This document shows, one piece after another, positions 62,066-64,000 of a stretch of 64,000 nucleotides of DNA; position 1 is the first letter of the stretch, and every line of letters starts with the position of its first letter. This DNA comes from JACKAL01 sp964400355 (lineage in GTDB: Bacteria; Bdellovibrionota; Bdellovibrionia; Bdellovibrionales; JAGQZY01): positions 60,619-124,618 of the forward strand of contig CAYNTO010000007.1 in the NCBI GenBank assembly GCA_964400355.1, given 5' to 3'. The translations under genes were made by a program, and so were the position numbers. The notes under the pieces were generated by a model. It worked only from the letters and a program-made list of their open reading frames with translations, ran no database searches and was not told the DNA's origin.

Positions 62066-62085
62066 GACCGCGAGAAATCGCGGTC
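62066..62085. terminator. Hairpin with GAAA tetraloop between convergent genes
   Basis: GACCGCGA-GAAA-TCGCGGTC, 14 bp after the stop of the Cys-rich gene. Stable stem without a T-run on either strand. Confidence 0.45.
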
Positions 62086-62107
62086 GACGTGTGTGGTCGA
62101 GCACCGT

Positions 62108-62617
62108 CTACGGACGCCCGACAAAAATCGCAAACTCCACTTTACCATCAACCATTACAAAGTAGACAGTTTCGCCGCCAGAATATGCCGACTGTGTGTA
62201 TTCCGCGCAAACATTAAGGCTTTTGCCATCAAGATAGGTCATCAATTGATTGGTGGTGGCATTCAATTCAAAACTCAACGCATTGAAGTCCTCGGCAGTG
62301 ATCATCGTCTTTTCCTGAAGCGCAGTGATCAGCCTGGCCGCAGGTTGAGAGTACAAATAGCCCACGTCCTCGGAGGCATCCATGGGATTGTAATACGTGA
62401 GATCGTTGAACGCGCTCATGCCACACGTTTTTGATTCGGCCAGCAAGGCTTCAAGGGCATCATCGGTGAAAAAATCGATACCGATATCTGTAACGTCTGA
62501 ATTGTTATAACCCTCAAGATGAACATAGGTCGACGCTGCGGTTGTTAGTACCATCGGTTTGGCAAAAGCCATTGTGGAAACGAACGTGATTGTTAACATT
62601 AGAGCTGTTTTAAGCAT
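62108..62617 (-). CDS. Secreted hypothetical protein
   Basis: 169 aa with a signal peptide (LKTALMLTITFVSTMAFA). Mature part rich in Thr/Asn with two Cys (ESKTCGMSAF, SLNVCAEYTQ), probably one disulfide, and a C-terminal strand pair GGETVYFVMVDGKVEFAIFV. No family recognised. Confidence 0.6.
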   Translation of the reverse strand: MLKTALMLTITFVSTMAFAKPMVLTTAASTYVHLEGYNNSDVTDIGIDFFTDDALEALLAESKTCGMSAFNDLTYYNPMDASEDVGYLYSQPAARLITALQEKTMITAEDFNALSFELNATTNQLMTYLDGKSLNVCAEYTQSAYSGGETVYFVMVDGKVEFAIFVGRP

Positions 62618-62733
62618 GAGATCTCCCTATTTGCCCTTGAATTAACACAGTATGTTCCAACCGCAAAGAGTAAATAGTTCAAATTCTGTAAACAGCCGGT
62701 TTATCGCCTCCGTAATTTCGTCCGTCCCGAATA

Positions 62734-62757
62734 TAAAAAAGCCCCGTAAGGGGCTTT
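62734..62757 (-). terminator. Rho-independent terminator of the 62789 lipoprotein gene
   Basis: Stem AAAGCCCC / GGGGCTTT with loop gtaa. On the minus strand the stem is followed by a T-run (TTTTTTAT). Confidence 0.85.
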
Positions 62758-62788
62758 CTGGTTCAAAACGAAATCGGCAAATTATAAA

Positions 62789-63925
62789 TCAGTGTACGGA
62801 TTCGCTGTGAATCGTTGTTGCATCAAAAGTTTTTTCAAAGGTGTTGGTGAGCGCCATTGAACTCAGCGACGATCCGGAAAAAGTCGCCATTGTTGCGCTC
62901 GCTGTATCCGAATGAATCCCAGTGATGCCATTGCACGAACCAAATGTCGAATTGCTAAAGGCCTGGGTATCAAAGTTATAACACCCTTCTTGATCCGTAC
63001 CGTCTGCCGCCGAACCGTTGTAATTGACGTACGTTTGGCTCACAGTGCCCTGGCTCAACTCATTGGCCTTGGAGGTCAAGGTGGTGAGGATGGTTGTCGA
63101 ACCCGAGCCGAAATTGTCGTAGGCCAAGAGGGCTGCGGCGTTCGTCGTGTCGTTGATATAAAAACGGTAGACCTGCTCAATGTTCGAATTTTGGCTCGAC
63201 AACTGAAAGCGAATCATCTCTGGTGAAGCGTTATACTCTAAGTAGGAAGTCATGCGCGTCGTGAGTGGATTATCAAACTCATCGTGTGAAAATATAACGT
63301 TGGATCCGCTCACGCCCAATCTCATCACCTGATCGGCGCCGCCAAATTGAGGATTATCATCGCCATCCATTTGAATGCGGCGCTGGTAAACTCCATCTGC
63401 AGAGATATCAGTAACTGTAATTACAAGAGGGATTTCGCCGGCAGAATCAATGTTAGGAGCATTATCAAACAGATAATCCATTGTGGCCTGAGCGCCCGGG
63501 CAGCTGGAGGTGCCCCACGATGTTTTCATTTTAATTGTGTGCGTTCCCACTGCCATCTGAGCGCTGGAATCTTTTGTACCATACAGATCTAAAAAGCACG
63601 CAATCATAATGGAGTTCTTTACTCGGCCAAGAACGGAGAAATCCTGACCTTCATCTACCAAACTTGCAACATACTGTGCGCCTGTGTTCGTCGTCGCACT
63701 GCCGCCGACAAGCGGCCAGTCGGAGTTTGAAAAATGAGAATGATTGGCGCGGCTTGCGCCCAACACCATGGCGCTGGAACTGCCGCCGGGAAGATTGGCT
63801 TTGAGTGCCTGGTAGGCGCCATTGAACGAACTGGAAGCTGCACCACCGCCACTACTGCTCGAGGAGCACTGGGTGGAACCGATGGCCAACACTGAAATAC
63901 CAACAGAAATTAAAAAACGTCTCAT
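62789..63925 (-). CDS. Large Ser-rich lipoprotein, hypothetical
   Basis: 378 aa. The start codon follows AAGGAGG by 5 bases. The signal peptide ends in a C-S-S-S-S-S-G-G-G lipobox region typical of surface lipoproteins. The rest is Ser/Thr/Asn-rich and beta-rich with scattered Cys (IACFLDLY, SSCPGAQA, EGCYNFD, FGSCNG). No family recognised. It has its own terminator. Confidence 0.7.
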   Translation of the reverse strand: MRRFLISVGISVLAIGSTQCSSSSSGGGAASSSFNGAYQALKANLPGGSSSAMVLGASRANHSHFSNSDWPLVGGSATTNTGAQYVASLVDEGQDFSVLGRVKNSIMIACFLDLYGTKDSSAQMAVGTHTIKMKTSWGTSSCPGAQATMDYLFDNAPNIDSAGEIPLVITVTDISADGVYQRRIQMDGDDNPQFGGADQVMRLGVSGSNVIFSHDEFDNPLTTRMTSYLEYNASPEMIRFQLSSQNSNIEQVYRFYINDTTNAAALLAYDNFGSGSTTILTTLTSKANELSQGTVSQTYVNYNGSAADGTDQEGCYNFDTQAFSNSTFGSCNGITGIHSDTASATMATFSGSSLSSMALTNTFEKTFDATTIHSESVH

Positions 63926-64000
63926 TTTTCCTCCTTGAAAACTAAATTGAATAGGAAAGGGGGAATTCTGCCAAACAATTGTTAATGATCTGGACTTAGG

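Noticed and set aside
1..64000. tRNA, rRNA, prophage and transposase genes
   Set aside because: No tRNA cloverleaf with a T-loop, no rRNA stretch, no phage structural gene or IS transposase was recognised; the only RNA gene seen is ffs.

Overview
The window looks like chromosome from a Bdellovibrio-type bacterium (Bdellovibrionota). Pointers are a TIGR02147-family protein, a stand-alone MglA polarity GTPase directly behind dnaX-ybaB-recR, a DUF222-like HNH endonuclease, several FHA proteins next to a TadC pilus-platform gene, and many secreted or lipidated proteins including two trypsin-like proteases. This taxonomic call is inference from gene content; no rRNA gene is present. Three runs of exactly 100 N (2868-2967, 5411-5510, 7108-7207) are assembly gaps, at least two of them inside tandem repeats.

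Layout. 1-7.8 kb (mostly minus): valS 5' end, an MFS exporter, a repeat-containing secreted protein, DivIVA, an HNH nuclease with palindromic repeats and a 19-20 bp minisatellite upstream, a thioredoxin-like protein, proC and maf. 7.8-14.5 kb (plus): a tightly packed operon of TadC, DUF192, three transmembrane FHA proteins and a degenerate PP2C-like protein. 14.5-28 kb: kdsA, a sulfatase-fold lipoprotein that has lost metal ligands, exbB-exbD, a prolyl oligopeptidase, the lipoate/2-oxoacid dehydrogenase cluster lipA-E2-lpdA-lipB, an alcohol dehydrogenase, sfsA and DUF4112. 28-36 kb: DsbA-like lipoprotein, nth, DUF4920, metG, a trypsin-like protease and a beta-propeller protein.

36-46.2 kb is a visibly AT-richer accessory island, almost all minus strand. 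It holds a 1327-aa Rhs/YD-repeat protein with a signal peptide, candidate immunity genes behind it, two orphan Rhs C-terminal tips each preceded by the same ~460 bp direct repeat, a CPBP intramembrane protease coupled to one tip, and a string of small membrane or secreted proteins. This is the best candidate for an interesting system: a polymorphic toxin locus with stored alternative tips.

46.4-64 kb: a secreted protein of five ~75-80 aa repeats, the TIGR02147 protein, sodC, the SRP RNA gene (ffs) immediately before dnaX-ybaB-recR-mglA-phosphopantetheinyl transferase-PilZ, then ompA, dacB and a run of lineage-specific secreted proteins and lipoproteins, including a Cys-rich repeat protein and a second trypsin-like protease.

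Functionally the window combines housekeeping (translation, lipoylation, replication/repair, cell-wall and LPS synthesis) with envelope, polarity and signalling genes (DivIVA, TadC, FHA, MglA, PilZ, ExbBD, OmpA) and a secreted arsenal (proteases, Rhs).
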